A stretch of DNA of 64,000 nucleotides from Chitinophagaceae bacterium (GTDB lineage: Bacteria > Bacteroidota > Bacteroidia > Chitinophagales > Chitinophagaceae), in assembly GCA_018335935.1 (NCBI GenBank), contig JAGXRG010000047.1, positions 1-64,000 on the forward strand. The letters run 5' to 3'. Below, piece by piece: positions 1-8,619 of this stretch. How positions within the stretch are numbered: the stretch's first letter is position 1; each line of letters opens with the position of its first letter. Position numbers and translations under genes: made by a program. The notes below the pieces were generated by a model that worked only from the letters and a program-made list of their open reading frames with translations, was not told the DNA's origin and did no database searches.

Positions 1-270
1 AGTGCTGCTGCTTTTACTGTATCTGGTCAAAGTAACTACACTTATGATATCACTTTACCTAGTGGTAACATAGTATTAGCTAATGGTGCAAACAGTATGA
101 ACATTAACAACTTTACTGCAAGTATTGGTTTAACTGCTGGTCAGTTATCTAGTGGTGGTACAGGTACACAATCTTTCACTGTTGGTGCTACACTTGATGT
201 AAGTGCTAACCAAGCTGCTGGATTGTACACTACTGCTACTCCTTTTAACGTAACAGTTAACTACAACTAA
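1..270 (+). CDS. DUF4402 domain protein, C-terminal part (5' end outside the window)
   Basis: The reading frame is open from base 1 and ends at the TAA at 268-270, giving 89 residues. It is rich in Ser, Thr, Gly and Asn and has alternating beta-strand patterns. The order of short blocks (YTYDITLP, a Gly/Thr-rich turn, VGATLDVSANQAAG, then a final FNVTVNYN strand) is what I know from DUF4402 proteins, small secreted beta-sandwich proteins of unknown function common in Bacteroidota and Proteobacteria. The start and any signal peptide lie upstream of the window. A palindromic terminator follows about 22 bases after the stop. The family assignment rests on pattern recognition only. Confidence 0.7.
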   Translation, partial: SAAAFTVSGQSNYTYDITLPSGNIVLANGANSMNINNFTASIGLTAGQLSSGGTGTQSFTVGATLDVSANQAAGLYTTATPFNVTVNYN

Positions 271-292
271 TTTTTAAAACATTCACTCTAAT

Positions 293-320
293 AAAAATGC
301 CTGCAATTGCAGGCATTTTT
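293..320. terminator. Bidirectional terminator between the DUF4402 gene (+) and the Spy-like gene (-)
   Basis: This is a perfect 28-base palindrome. The core is TGCCTGCAATTGCAGGCA, flanked by a run of A on the left and T on the right, so it reads as a GC-containing hairpin with a U-tract on either strand. It lies in the convergent gap between the two genes and can serve both. Confidence 0.85.
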
Positions 321-339
321 ATTAGAGATTTTTCTTAAT

Positions 340-948
340 CTATTTCTTTCCCCCTTTTTTATGCGATGCTATTTTTTGTTTTTGCTCATCGGTCAAAATA
401 GTTTTTGTGTTTTCTTTTTGTTGATCTCTTAAAGTTTTAATTTGTTCTTTTTTTTGAATATCGATTAAAGTTTTACTTTCTCTTATTGCTTTTATTTGGG
501 CTTGAGTTTTTAATTGTTGTTCTTTAAGAGTAGCTTTTTGTTTCTCGTCTAATTCTAGTTTATTACTCATTTTTTCAAATCGTTCTTCAGACTTAAGTTT
601 CATTTCTTCTTGTTGCTTTACTTTCAATTCTTTCATCTTATTTTTTTGTTCTGCAGTAAGCACTGCATCAATTTCTGTTTTTCGACTTTCATTTAGACTA
701 CTCATTTGTTTTTTAAATTCACCTCTGGCAATATGATCATTAGTTTTTAGTTGATTCATTTCAACTTTATACTTTTCATGAATCGACTTCATTTTACTTT
801 TTTGGTCTTCGGTAAGATCTAATTCTTTTTTCAGATCTTGTTTGTATTCATCATTTATTTGTTTTTTATTATTGTTTGTTTTTTCTTGAGCTGATATGCT
901 GGTTAGCATCATTAAAAAAATGCCCAAGAGAATAAATAGTTTTTTCAT
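340..948 (-). CDS. Secreted helical repeat protein, Spy/CpxP-like (LTxxQ-type motifs)
   Basis: The protein has 202 residues, starting with a signal peptide (MKKLFILLGIFLMMLTSISA) that ends just before QEK. The mature part is almost all charged helix. Four repeats resemble the LTxxQ motif of Spy/CpxP periplasmic chaperones and related Bacteroidota proteins: LTEDQKSKMK, LTAEQKNKMK, LDEKQKATLK and LTDEQKQKIA. Composition is very rich in Lys, Glu and Gln, and the C-terminus is basic (HKKGGKK). In the family such proteins bind unfolded or membrane-active proteins in the periplasm. Here the role is inferred from motif spacing only. It is transcribed toward the palindromic terminator at 293-320. Confidence 0.65.
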   Translation of the reverse strand: MKKLFILLGIFLMMLTSISAQEKTNNNKKQINDEYKQDLKKELDLTEDQKSKMKSIHEKYKVEMNQLKTNDHIARGEFKKQMSSLNESRKTEIDAVLTAEQKNKMKELKVKQQEEMKLKSEERFEKMSNKLELDEKQKATLKEQQLKTQAQIKAIRESKTLIDIQKKEQIKTLRDQQKENTKTILTDEQKQKIASHKKGGKK

Positions 949-1020
949 AAGATTATTTTTTTGTATGAGCCATAGTTTGTCTATTAGTTTAAATTTTCGT
1001 CGTTATTATAAAGTTAAAAT

Positions 1021-2226
1021 CTAAATAAAATTCATGATATTATATTTGTCTTTTAATATGTCTTCATCTTTTGCATTGAGCCATTTGTTTAAAATTGTTG
1101 CATAAACATTTTTAAAATCTTCAGTATAAGTTAGATCTCCATTTTGAAGATTGTTCAGGTTTGGCATTTCATTTAGTAAACCTTTTTGCTTTAATCCTCC
1201 ACCAATTAAAAACATATTATTTGCTGTTCCATGATCGGTTCCACCACTTGCATTTTGAGATACTCTTCTTCCAAATTCACTAAAACTCATCAACAGCACA
1301 TCATCAAATCTGTTGTTAGTTTTTAAATCTTTTACAAAAGAAGTTATTGCGTTGTTTAAATCTGTAAATAATCTTTGTTGTTGTGCTTGTTGATTTACAT
1401 GTGTGTCAAAACTTCCTAAACTAACATAGTAAACTTTAGTATTGATTTCTGAGAAAATAAGAGAAGCAATTGTTTTAAAATTTTTGCCAAGTTCTGTATT
1501 TGGATATTCTGCTTTGCTCAGGCGACTCTGGCTTTGACTAAAAATATATTCAGCACTACTAATAGTATTCGTCATGGTTTTATATAAATAGTCGACAGGG
1601 CTCTCTTCGTGATGGTTATGATGTTGTTGAGCCATTGCTTTAAAGAAATTAGATTGACTTGAATTAAATAGTCTTCTCGGATCTTTAAAAGCTAATCCCT
1701 TTTCTTGTTCACCTTTTAATGCTAAACTTAATACATCATCAAACTCTAAAGCATAGGTTGGCTTGTCGCATCCTTTGCATTGTGCATCTAAAAATCTACC
1801 TACCCAACCAGAATTTACATATTCGTTGCTATTTGATGCAGATTGCCAAATATCCATACTTCTAAAGTGGCTTCTATCAGGGTTTGGGTATCCTACATTA
1901 TTTAATATAGCCATTCCACCATCATGATAAATATCTGCCAAACCTTTTAATGCAGGATGTATACTTGCCTCATCAGTTAAACTAATATCTTGATTTTTTT
2001 CAATTTTTATTCTAGGTCTTTCTCTGTAATAAATATCGTTTCTTACTGGAATAATTGTATTTAAGCCATCATTTCCTCCACTAAGCTGTAAAACAACTAA
2101 TACTTTATTTCCTTGTGGTACGAGTGCATGATTTTTTTCTTCAAATGCTTTAAGAAATTTTGGTACCATAAAACTTGCAGTGGCAAGACCAGTAGTTTGA
2201 ATAAATTTTTTACGAGATATATGCAT
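1021..2226 (-). CDS. DUF1501 domain protein, exported
   Basis: The 401-residue protein starts with a Tat-like leader (SRKKFIQTTGLA, with RK instead of RR) followed by a hydrophobic segment. The body carries hallmarks of the DUF1501 family, which is related to the alkaline phosphatase/sulfatase fold: LVVLQLSGGNDGLNTIIP near the N-terminus, SFDTHVNQQ in the middle, and FSEFGRRVSQNASGGTDHGTANNMFLIGGG toward the end, quoted here only as a region of conserved Asp, His and Glu. It lies 13 bases downstream of a DUF1800 gene on the same strand. This pairing is very common in Bacteroidota and Planctomycetota and suggests that the two products act together in the envelope. The biochemical function is unknown. 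Confidence 0.85.
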   Translation of the reverse strand: MHISRKKFIQTTGLATASFMVPKFLKAFEEKNHALVPQGNKVLVVLQLSGGNDGLNTIIPVRNDIYYRERPRIKIEKNQDISLTDEASIHPALKGLADIYHDGGMAILNNVGYPNPDRSHFRSMDIWQSASNSNEYVNSGWVGRFLDAQCKGCDKPTYALEFDDVLSLALKGEQEKGLAFKDPRRLFNSSQSNFFKAMAQQHHNHHEESPVDYLYKTMTNTISSAEYIFSQSQSRLSKAEYPNTELGKNFKTIASLIFSEINTKVYYVSLGSFDTHVNQQAQQQRLFTDLNNAITSFVKDLKTNNRFDDVLLMSFSEFGRRVSQNASGGTDHGTANNMFLIGGGLKQKGLLNEMPNLNNLQNGDLTYTEDFKNVYATILNKWLNAKDEDILKDKYNIMNFI

Positions 2227-2239
2227 AAAATTATTTTAA

Positions 2240-3703
2240 TTAACACATTTGATATTCAGGAGTACTCATAAATGTTATACTGCAAGATTTAATAAAATTT
2301 TCTCTGCTTGATTGATCAGAAAATTTCTCTACTGTTTTATTGTTGATTTTAGAAACAGTAGATGGTAAGATAAATTGTTTTATTTTTTCTGTTAATTCTT
2401 CTCGCTTAATTCCAGAAAAAGCATCAATAAATTTTTCCCAGTCAATTTTAGTTTTTATTTTAAATCTATTAGGCATATTTGTTTGCATACTGTACATTTC
2501 TCTCATACCCATTTGTTGGTCATCGTCAGATTTTGTATTAATAGTAAAGCTTTCATCGTCCTTCAATAGCTTAGGTAACTGCAAACGAATCATTAAAGAG
2601 CTGCTATCAATCCAATTTTTACCACCAGGCCATCCAGCAACATTAGGCGGGTAAAATAATAATTGTCCTAATGCTCTTTGTAACAATAATTGTATTTCTG
2701 GGTTCTCAATTTCCATGGGAATTTGTTTTCTTATGCCCACTAATAATTCTATTGGCGATTTTATTTTTGTTCCTATATTTTTCTCGTGATAGAACCAAGG
2801 GCTTGTAAAAATATTTTCAAGCAATGTTGAAATACTATAATTTGATTGATAAAAAGCAGAAGCCAATTGCTTTACTTTTTCATCATCAATAATTTCATTT
2901 ACAAAATATTCATATATTTTTTTTGTAATAAAATATGCAGTTTGAGGTTGATCTAATAAAATATTCAAAATATCATCCCCATTAAAATTTCCTTTTTTAC
3001 CCAGGAAAGTTTTAGTGCCTGAATCGTGAAAAAATGGTCTAAATTGAAATTCTCCCTTAGCGTTAAAACCCCAGCCAGTAAAAGCCCTTGCAGCTTCTTT
3101 AACATCTTGCTCTGTATAATTTCCTCTTCCTAAAGTAAACAACTCCATAACTTCTCTAGCAAAGTTTTCGTTGGGGTGTTGTTTTTTATTTTGTTGATTA
3201 TTTAAAAAACTTAACATACTTGCACTTTTGCTTACAGCAAATAATAAATCTTTAAAATTTGTTACAGCAAGAGTTCTGATTTCATGTAGAAGATTTTGTT
3301 GAAAGAAAATATTAATATCTCTACAAGCAAAATGGCCATGCCAAAACAAAGCCATTTTTTCATTTAAAGGGTTAGCACCATGAACCATTTCATTTACCCA
3401 TTTTATGTTGAGGTTTTTAATATCTTCTCTAGATTGTTCTCTCAACTTTTTTTTAGTCTCATTATTTAATCCATTTTTTGCAAGCGTTTGCATTTTGGCT
3501 AATTCATCTATCCCTTTAAACAACCCTTTTAAAGCATTATCTGCAACATCAAAATATTCAATAGTGTTTAGGCAATTTTTTTGTAGAGCTGTATATAAAT
3601 CTTTTGTTTCTACATGTTGTAATTGATTTAGATTTTGAAGATCTATTCCAAAACCAGCACGCCATAATAAATGTTGATTTTTTTGAAAATTGGTTATAGA
3701 CAT
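2240..3703 (-). CDS. DUF1800 domain protein
   Basis: The 487-residue product matches DUF1800 in its order of motifs: HLLWRAGFGI at the N-terminus, MALFWHGHFACR near residue 120, NENFAREVMELFTLG near residue 180, ARAFTGWGF near residue 205, and VAGWPGGKNWIDSSSLMIRL in the last third. The family is found with DUF1501 and has no established biochemical activity. There is no clear signal peptide in this copy. It is the first gene of a two-gene unit, with the DUF1501 gene 13 bases downstream. A terminator of the next upstream transcript lies at 3773-3808. Confidence 0.85.
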   Translation of the reverse strand: MSITNFQKNQHLLWRAGFGIDLQNLNQLQHVETKDLYTALQKNCLNTIEYFDVADNALKGLFKGIDELAKMQTLAKNGLNNETKKKLREQSREDIKNLNIKWVNEMVHGANPLNEKMALFWHGHFACRDINIFFQQNLLHEIRTLAVTNFKDLLFAVSKSASMLSFLNNQQNKKQHPNENFAREVMELFTLGRGNYTEQDVKEAARAFTGWGFNAKGEFQFRPFFHDSGTKTFLGKKGNFNGDDILNILLDQPQTAYFITKKIYEYFVNEIIDDEKVKQLASAFYQSNYSISTLLENIFTSPWFYHEKNIGTKIKSPIELLVGIRKQIPMEIENPEIQLLLQRALGQLLFYPPNVAGWPGGKNWIDSSSLMIRLQLPKLLKDDESFTINTKSDDDQQMGMREMYSMQTNMPNRFKIKTKIDWEKFIDAFSGIKREELTEKIKQFILPSTVSKINNKTVEKFSDQSSRENFIKSCSITFMSTPEYQMC

Positions 3704-3772
3704 GAAAACAATTTGGTGTAAGACGATACCTTATTTTTTTAGTTTAAAGTGTATTTAAATTTAACATATTAC

Positions 3773-3808
3773 CAAAAAAAAGCGATTGCTTTTGGCAATC
3801 GCTTTTTT
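3773..3808 (-). terminator. Rho-independent terminator after the T9SS cargo gene
   Basis: The stem is AAAGCGATTGC pairing with GCAATCGCTTT around a TTTTG loop. On the minus strand it is followed by a run of T. It sits about 20 bases after the stop of the 3827-5923 gene and insulates it from the DUF1800/DUF1501 pair. Confidence 0.85.
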
Positions 3809-3826
3809 ATAAGTCCAAAAAAGGAA

Positions 3827-5923
3827 CTATTGTTTAATGAATTTTTGAATACTCATTTCACTGTTGCTAGAAGAGTATACTTTAATTAAGTAAGTACCTC
3901 TAGATAAGTTTGAAGTATTGAATTGAACATTATTATCACCTTGATTAGTTTGTAAAACTTTTTCTGAGATTACTTTACCTACTAAATCTGTAATTCTAAT
4001 TTGTACTTTTTCACTATTAGGTGTATTTAAAACAATGTTTAATTGAGCCTCAACTGGATTAGGATAAACTCTTGTAATTTCTGCTTTTGTGATAGAGGCA
4101 GATTTCAATACAACAATATTTGAGAAAGATTCTTTTCCATCAAAATCTATCTGACGTAATCGATAGTAATTGGTTCCAGCTAAAGGTTTAGAATCGTTAA
4201 ATGAATAATAAAGTACAGAAGAACTATTACCATTTTCTGCTTTCGAATTAATAGAAGCAATGCTGCTGAATTTTTCTCCACTTGCACTGCGTTGTAATTC
4301 AAAACCTTTATTGTTAGTTTCATTTGCAGTTGACCAATGTAAAATATTATTTCCACTTTCTCTCACACCTGAGAAATTGGTTAAGGTTATTGGTAAAGGA
4401 TAATTGGCAGTAACTGTAATTTGATCTAAACCAATTACATTACCATATTGACTCACACCCTCGAAACCAATTTGAATGGTTTGTCCAGCATAAGCTGATA
4501 ATGAAACCGTTTCCATTGCCCAAGTTGGTGTGGTATATGCAGCACCATATCTCTGATATCCAGCAATTCTATTCCATGTAACACCTTTATCGGTAGATAT
4601 AGTAACATACAAGCTATCTAATGCTGTTGCATAAGAATTGTCGTGACTCATCCAAAACTCCATTTTGTAATTACCTGCAGGCTGTCCAGCTGGTATACTA
4701 AAACAATTAGAGTAAAGTCTGCTAACAAAATTTACACTACTTGCACCACTCCAAGAATCAAATAAGTAAAATACATTTCCATTATAAGCACCTAATGAGT
4801 CGGTTAAATCTCCATTTTTATATTTAGTAGTTGGACCAATAACTGTCCATAATTGTCTTGTTCCATTTACTAGTGATGCAAAAGGGAAGACATTTAAGGG
4901 TGAGGTTTCTGCAGATTCTACTGAAGGAAAAGATGTAATAGTTGTTAATGTTGACAAAGCAGTTCTTAAAGTATCATTGCTTGAATTTTGATCACCCGTT
5001 AAAGTAACAAGTGCTTGTATGTTGTTTGTACCTGCAGTATTTAAATTTATATTAGTAAATGTAATTACTTGAGTACCTCCTACAGGTATTGCTGCACCTG
5101 ATGCTTGATTTAAATTAGCAGTATTAGCACCTGTAATACTTAAATTAACATTTACTGCACCAGCACCAATGGTATTAGAAGTGCCTGTGTTGGTAATGGT
5201 AACTGAAATACTTTGTGGAGTAGAAAAACAACTTGATGAAGGAAGCGTAAATGCAGTAGGACTAACATCTGTTGCTGTTGTTTTACTTAATTGAATTGCA
5301 CTTCTAAATGCTGATTGTGATAATGATGTTGAACCAGAACTAGGTTGAGTTGTTCCATTATAACGACGAGAAGTTACTGCAGAACTACCTGCTGTTGTAT
5401 TTCCAATAGAACAGTTAAAGTTAAAACCTTGTTGTAGATTACCATTGTTTCTTATTAAAAGCACTTGTAAATTACTACCAGCGGTTCTAACAAATGGAGT
5501 AGTTAAATCAACATTTAACCAAACACCTGAACCTGTTAAATTTAAAGTACCATTAAAAACCTGTGTATAACCTACTAAACTATATACACCTGTTGCAATT
5601 GTTGTAGTTCCAGAAGGAACATTCATCATGTAAATTTCAAAATTTGTTATAGCTGTTGGAAATGTTCCTGTTGAAGTAGCATCTAGCATAAAACCAACTC
5701 TATTGATAGCAGTACCCATAGTAAGAAAGTTACTAGCACCAATTTCGCTGTCTAAATAAATATGCTCACTTGCATGATAATTACTACCACCTATACCAAC
5801 ATTTCCAGAATAACCAGGATTTGAGGTAATGGTAGCGGTTTGTGCTGAAGAAAATTGACAATAACTCAATAGGAGTATTGATAAAAAGCCAACTTTAAAA
5901 AAAGAGGGTATAAATTTTGTCAT
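3827..5923 (-). CDS. Secreted multidomain protein with type IX secretion (type A) C-terminal sorting domain
   Basis: The protein has 698 residues with an N-terminal signal peptide ending near SSAQ. The central part, about residues 210-330, looks like a CARDB-type beta-sandwich (VSITNTGTSNTIGAGAVNV type patterns). A lectin/jelly-roll-like region with WNRIAGYQRYG and IGFEGVSQYGNVIGLDQI follows. Near residues 510-600 is the LTNFSGVRESGNNILHWSTA-type segment that often precedes sorting domains. The last about 80 residues carry the sorting signal: VYPNPVEAQLNI, VQIRITDLVGKVI, LSRGTYLIKVY and a basic end. In the family this domain directs export through the Por/T9SS system and surface attachment. 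The function of the passenger is unknown. Confidence 0.85.
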   Translation of the reverse strand: MTKFIPSFFKVGFLSILLLSYCQFSSAQTATITSNPGYSGNVGIGGSNYHASEHIYLDSEIGASNFLTMGTAINRVGFMLDATSTGTFPTAITNFEIYMMNVPSGTTTIATGVYSLVGYTQVFNGTLNLTGSGVWLNVDLTTPFVRTAGSNLQVLLIRNNGNLQQGFNFNCSIGNTTAGSSAVTSRRYNGTTQPSSGSTSLSQSAFRSAIQLSKTTATDVSPTAFTLPSSSCFSTPQSISVTITNTGTSNTIGAGAVNVNLSITGANTANLNQASGAAIPVGGTQVITFTNINLNTAGTNNIQALVTLTGDQNSSNDTLRTALSTLTTITSFPSVESAETSPLNVFPFASLVNGTRQLWTVIGPTTKYKNGDLTDSLGAYNGNVFYLFDSWSGASSVNFVSRLYSNCFSIPAGQPAGNYKMEFWMSHDNSYATALDSLYVTISTDKGVTWNRIAGYQRYGAAYTTPTWAMETVSLSAYAGQTIQIGFEGVSQYGNVIGLDQITVTANYPLPITLTNFSGVRESGNNILHWSTANETNNKGFELQRSASGEKFSSIASINSKAENGNSSSVLYYSFNDSKPLAGTNYYRLRQIDFDGKESFSNIVVLKSASITKAEITRVYPNPVEAQLNIVLNTPNSEKVQIRITDLVGKVISEKVLQTNQGDNNVQFNTSNLSRGTYLIKVYSSSNSEMSIQKFIKQ

Positions 5924-6001
5924 CTTAAGATTTTTTTGTGAATGAAAGTGTGAATGTAAGATTTTTTATTTTTATAGACTAAATATTTGATGAATGAAGT
6001 T

Positions 6002-7033
6002 TTAATCTTCCCAAACTTTTAATCCTTCGCTACAATTTGCACAGATATCAATGTTTTTTCTGCTGGTCATGAGCTCTTTTCTAAACTGTTTGTAATTATC
6101 ATTTTGCCAAACTTGCTTAAAGCTTTGATGTTTTAAATTTCCTAATTGATGCATAGCATCTTTATCAAAACAACAAGGAACCACTAATCCATCCCAAGTA
6201 ATAACATTACTGCTAGATAAACGCCAACAATGATTGCTTAAACCATTCTTAACAGTCATCTTGCCCAACTTGTCTTTTTTGTATCTGCTGTATTTATTTG
6301 TTTTAGGAATTAATTGATTAGGGTCTTTTTCATAATCGTATACCTGTGCAGTTTTAAAACGAACCTGATCTACTCCGATTTCTTTACCCAATTTCTTTAT
6401 TTCTTCAATTTGATGTTCGTTGGGTTTAACTACCAAAAATTGAAAGAAAACGAATGGGGTTTTACTTTTAAGTTCTTTCTTCCATTTAATAATATTCTTG
6501 GCACCTTCAATTACTTTATTCAAATGTCCACCAATTCTATATTGTTGATATACATCTTGGGTGGTGCCATCAATACTTATAATTAGTCTATCTAAGCCAC
6601 TTTCTACAGTTGCTTTTGCTTTTTCTTCGGTTAAATAATGTGCATTGGTACTTGTTGCGGTGTATATACCTTTTTGGTGAGCATATTTCACCATTTTTAA
6701 AAAATCAGGATTTAAATATGGCTCTCCTTGAAAATAAAAAACCAAATACATTAATTCTTTATGAATTTCATCGATGGTTTGTTCAAAAAAATTACTTTGC
6801 AACATGCCTGTCGGTCGGGAAAATTCTCTTAAACCACTAGGGCATTCAGGGCAACGAAGATTACAACTTGTTGTTGGCTCAAAAGAAATTGAAATGGGTA
6901 ACCCCCACTGAATAGGTCTTCTTAAAAGTTTACCCAATTGATAACTTGTCCAAACCTTAGTAGCATTAAAGGCTCTAGGGAAAGTAATTTTAGAAAGTAG
7001 GTTTACGGTATCGTTAAAATTAAAATAAGGCAC
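6002..7033 (-). CDS. Radical SAM protein with SPASM domain
   Basis: The 343-residue protein has the radical SAM cluster-binding motif CNLRCPEC near residues 57-64, a YFQGEPYLNP segment that matches the GGEP-type motif, and a C-terminal SPASM-like region with Cys residues in HCWRLSSS, VVPCCFDKD and DICANC. SPASM proteins bind auxiliary iron-sulfur clusters and modify peptides, proteins or small substrates. No precursor peptide or partner gene lies next to it, so the substrate cannot be named. It is followed by metF 43 bases upstream on the same strand, possibly the same transcript. Confidence 0.85.
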   Translation of the reverse strand: MPYFNFNDTVNLLSKITFPRAFNATKVWTSYQLGKLLRRPIQWGLPISISFEPTTSCNLRCPECPSGLREFSRPTGMLQSNFFEQTIDEIHKELMYLVFYFQGEPYLNPDFLKMVKYAHQKGIYTATSTNAHYLTEEKAKATVESGLDRLIISIDGTTQDVYQQYRIGGHLNKVIEGAKNIIKWKKELKSKTPFVFFQFLVVKPNEHQIEEIKKLGKEIGVDQVRFKTAQVYDYEKDPNQLIPKTNKYSRYKKDKLGKMTVKNGLSNHCWRLSSSNVITWDGLVVPCCFDKDAMHQLGNLKHQSFKQVWQNDNYKQFRKELMTSRKNIDICANCSEGLKVWED

Positions 7034-7076
7034 GCTGTAAAAATAACCAACTAGTAGTAAAAGAGGCTAGTAAATA

Positions 7077-8030
7077 TTAAAACACTTCTTTTACAATATT
7101 TCGAATTACAGAAGATTTGCCTAAGGTGTAATAATGTAAAACTGGTGCTCCAAACTTTTTAAGTTCTTTACTTTGTTGAACCAACCACTCTGAACCTACT
7201 TTTTCAACTTCAGCATCACTCTTACATTTCATAACTGAATTGGATAATTCTGTAGGAATATCAACATGAAAAATTCGTGGTAAAACTGATAATTGTTTTT
7301 TTGTAGTTAAAGGTTTTAACCCTGGAATAATAGGTACATTAATATTCATTTTTCTGCACGAATCTACAAAAGCAAAATACTTATTATTGTCGAAAAACAT
7401 TTGAGTCATAATGTATTCAGCACCTGCATCAACTTTTTCTTTTAAATAATTCAAATCAATTTCTAGGTTTGGTGCTTCAAAATGTTTTTCAGGGTATCCA
7501 GCCACACCAACACAGAAATTAGTTTTTCCTCCATCTCTAATATCATCATCTATATAAATACCATTATTCATTCTTAATGCTTGCTTCATTAAATCAATAG
7601 CATAAAAATTACCATCAGGTTCAGGAATAAAGCTGGCTTCATTTTTTGGGGCATCTCCTCTAAGGGTTAACACATTATCTATTCCTAAAAAATTTAAATC
7701 GATTAATGCATCTTCTGTTTCACGTTTGCTAAAACCACCACAAATTAAATGGGGCACTGCATCTATTTTATAATAGTTCATTATGGCAGCACAAATGCCC
7801 ACAGTTCCTGGTCTTTTTCTTACTTCAACTTTTTCAAAAGTATTATCTGCTCTGCGTTTGAACATGGTTTCTGCCCTGTGATAAGTAACATTAATCCAGC
7901 TAGGTTTAAACTCCATTAATGGGTCTAAATGTTCATATAAAGAAGTAATAATTTTACCTTTTAGGGGAGGTAAAACTTCAAAACTTACTAAAGTATCTTT
8001 TGCCTGAGCAATATGTTCTGTAATTTTCAT
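7077..8030 (-). CDS. metF: Methylenetetrahydrofolate reductase
   Basis: This enzyme reduces 5,10-methylene-THF to 5-methyl-THF, the methyl donor for methionine synthesis, using FAD in the cytoplasm. The 317-residue length fits the bacterial single-domain form. Family landmarks are VSFEVLPP (catalytic Glu region) at residues 16-23, INVTYH near residue 48, LTLRGDAP near residue 120, MTQMFFDNNKYF near residue 210, and IIPGLKPLT near residue 235. A TAAGTTTG element (minus strand, 8070-8077) fits a Bacteroidota -7 promoter box, with a leader of about 35 bases. metF therefore may start its own transcript even though the upstream gene on the same strand ends only 58 bases away. Confidence 0.95.
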   Translation of the reverse strand: MKITEHIAQAKDTLVSFEVLPPLKGKIITSLYEHLDPLMEFKPSWINVTYHRAETMFKRRADNTFEKVEVRKRPGTVGICAAIMNYYKIDAVPHLICGGFSKRETEDALIDLNFLGIDNVLTLRGDAPKNEASFIPEPDGNFYAIDLMKQALRMNNGIYIDDDIRDGGKTNFCVGVAGYPEKHFEAPNLEIDLNYLKEKVDAGAEYIMTQMFFDNNKYFAFVDSCRKMNINVPIIPGLKPLTTKKQLSVLPRIFHVDIPTELSNSVMKCKSDAEVEKVGSEWLVQQSKELKKFGAPVLHYYTLGKSSVIRNIVKEVF

Positions 8031-8069
8031 GTAACACTAAACTTTGTGTAATAGTAAATTATGTGGTTG

Positions 8070-8077
8070 CAAACTTA
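8070..8077 (-). promoter_or_regulatory. Candidate -7 promoter box (TAAGTTTG) for metF
   Basis: The minus strand reads TAAGTTTG, an exact match to the Bacteroidota housekeeping -7 consensus TAnnTTTG. It is 39 bases before the metF ATG. I see no TTG at the usual distance upstream, so the call rests on the single box and its position. Confidence 0.4.
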
Positions 8078-8087
8078 GTTTATAATT

Positions 8088-8438
8088 CTATAAAGAGAGT
8101 TCTTTTGTAGGATCCCACTTATGTTTTTCGAAATTAATAATAGCATCTTTTTCAATTTTAATTCCTTCTTTTTCTAAGAGCTCTTGCATTTTTGTGGGAG
8201 TTTCAAAATGGGCTTTTCCTGTTAACAATCCATTTCTGTTCACTACCCTATGTGCTGGCACTTTAGGTGTTATGTTGTGAGCTGCATTCATAGCCCAGCC
8301 TACCATTCTTGCACTCATTTTAGTGCCTAAGTAAGCCGCAATAGCTCCATACGATGTTACTCTGCCTTTGGGAATTTTTCTTACCACGTCATACACATCT
8401 TCAAAAAAAGTATACTCTTTTTTACTTTTGCTCATCAT
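8088..8438 (-). CDS. Alkyltransferase-like protein (MGMT family without the acceptor Cys)
   Basis: The 116-residue product is homologous to the C-terminal DNA-binding domain of O6-methylguanine-DNA methyltransferase: RVTSYGAIAAYLG helix-turn-helix, ARMVGWAMNAA arginine-finger region, then VPAHRVVNRNG. The alkyl-accepting Cys of the PCHR motif is replaced by Ala (about residue 62). It therefore cannot repair by direct transfer and belongs with the ATL proteins, which bind alkylated bases and hand them to nucleotide excision repair. It begins inside the 3' end of the DUF5522 gene (17-base overlap), forming an operon trmB - DUF5522 - ATL. Two adjacent Met codons make the start uncertain by one residue. 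Confidence 0.9.
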   Translation of the reverse strand: MMSKSKKEYTFFEDVYDVVRKIPKGRVTSYGAIAAYLGTKMSARMVGWAMNAAHNITPKVPAHRVVNRNGLLTGKAHFETPTKMQELLEKEGIKIEKDAIINFEKHKWDPTKELSL

Positions 8439-8619
8439 GTATTTTTTGTAGTTTCAAGAGTGCTAACCTCTTCTCTTCTGGAACATTGATATATTCATAA
8501 GGACAATGTCTGCAACCATTACCACAACAATAACTTCTTTGTAGTAAATAATTTTCTGTAAAAACCAATAAGCCATTTTCGTCGAAATAATAGTCTTTAT
8601 TGGGTTGAGGATTGTTCAT
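8422..8619 (-). CDS. DUF5522 small Cys-rich protein
   Basis: This is a 65-residue protein with the pattern YYFDENGLLVFTENYLL followed by RSYCCGNGCRHCPYEY. The four Cys (CCxxxCxxC) probably bind a metal. The family (DUF5522) is widespread in Bacteroidota and other phyla as a short stand-alone protein of unknown function. Its start overlaps the end of trmB by 23 bases and its end overlaps the alkyltransferase-like gene by 17 bases, so the three are translationally coupled. The C-terminal tail KRLALLKLQKIHDEQK is helical and charged. Confidence 0.85.
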   Translation of the reverse strand: MNNPQPNKDYYFDENGLLVFTENYLLQRSYCCGNGCRHCPYEYINVPEEKRLALLKLQKIHDEQK

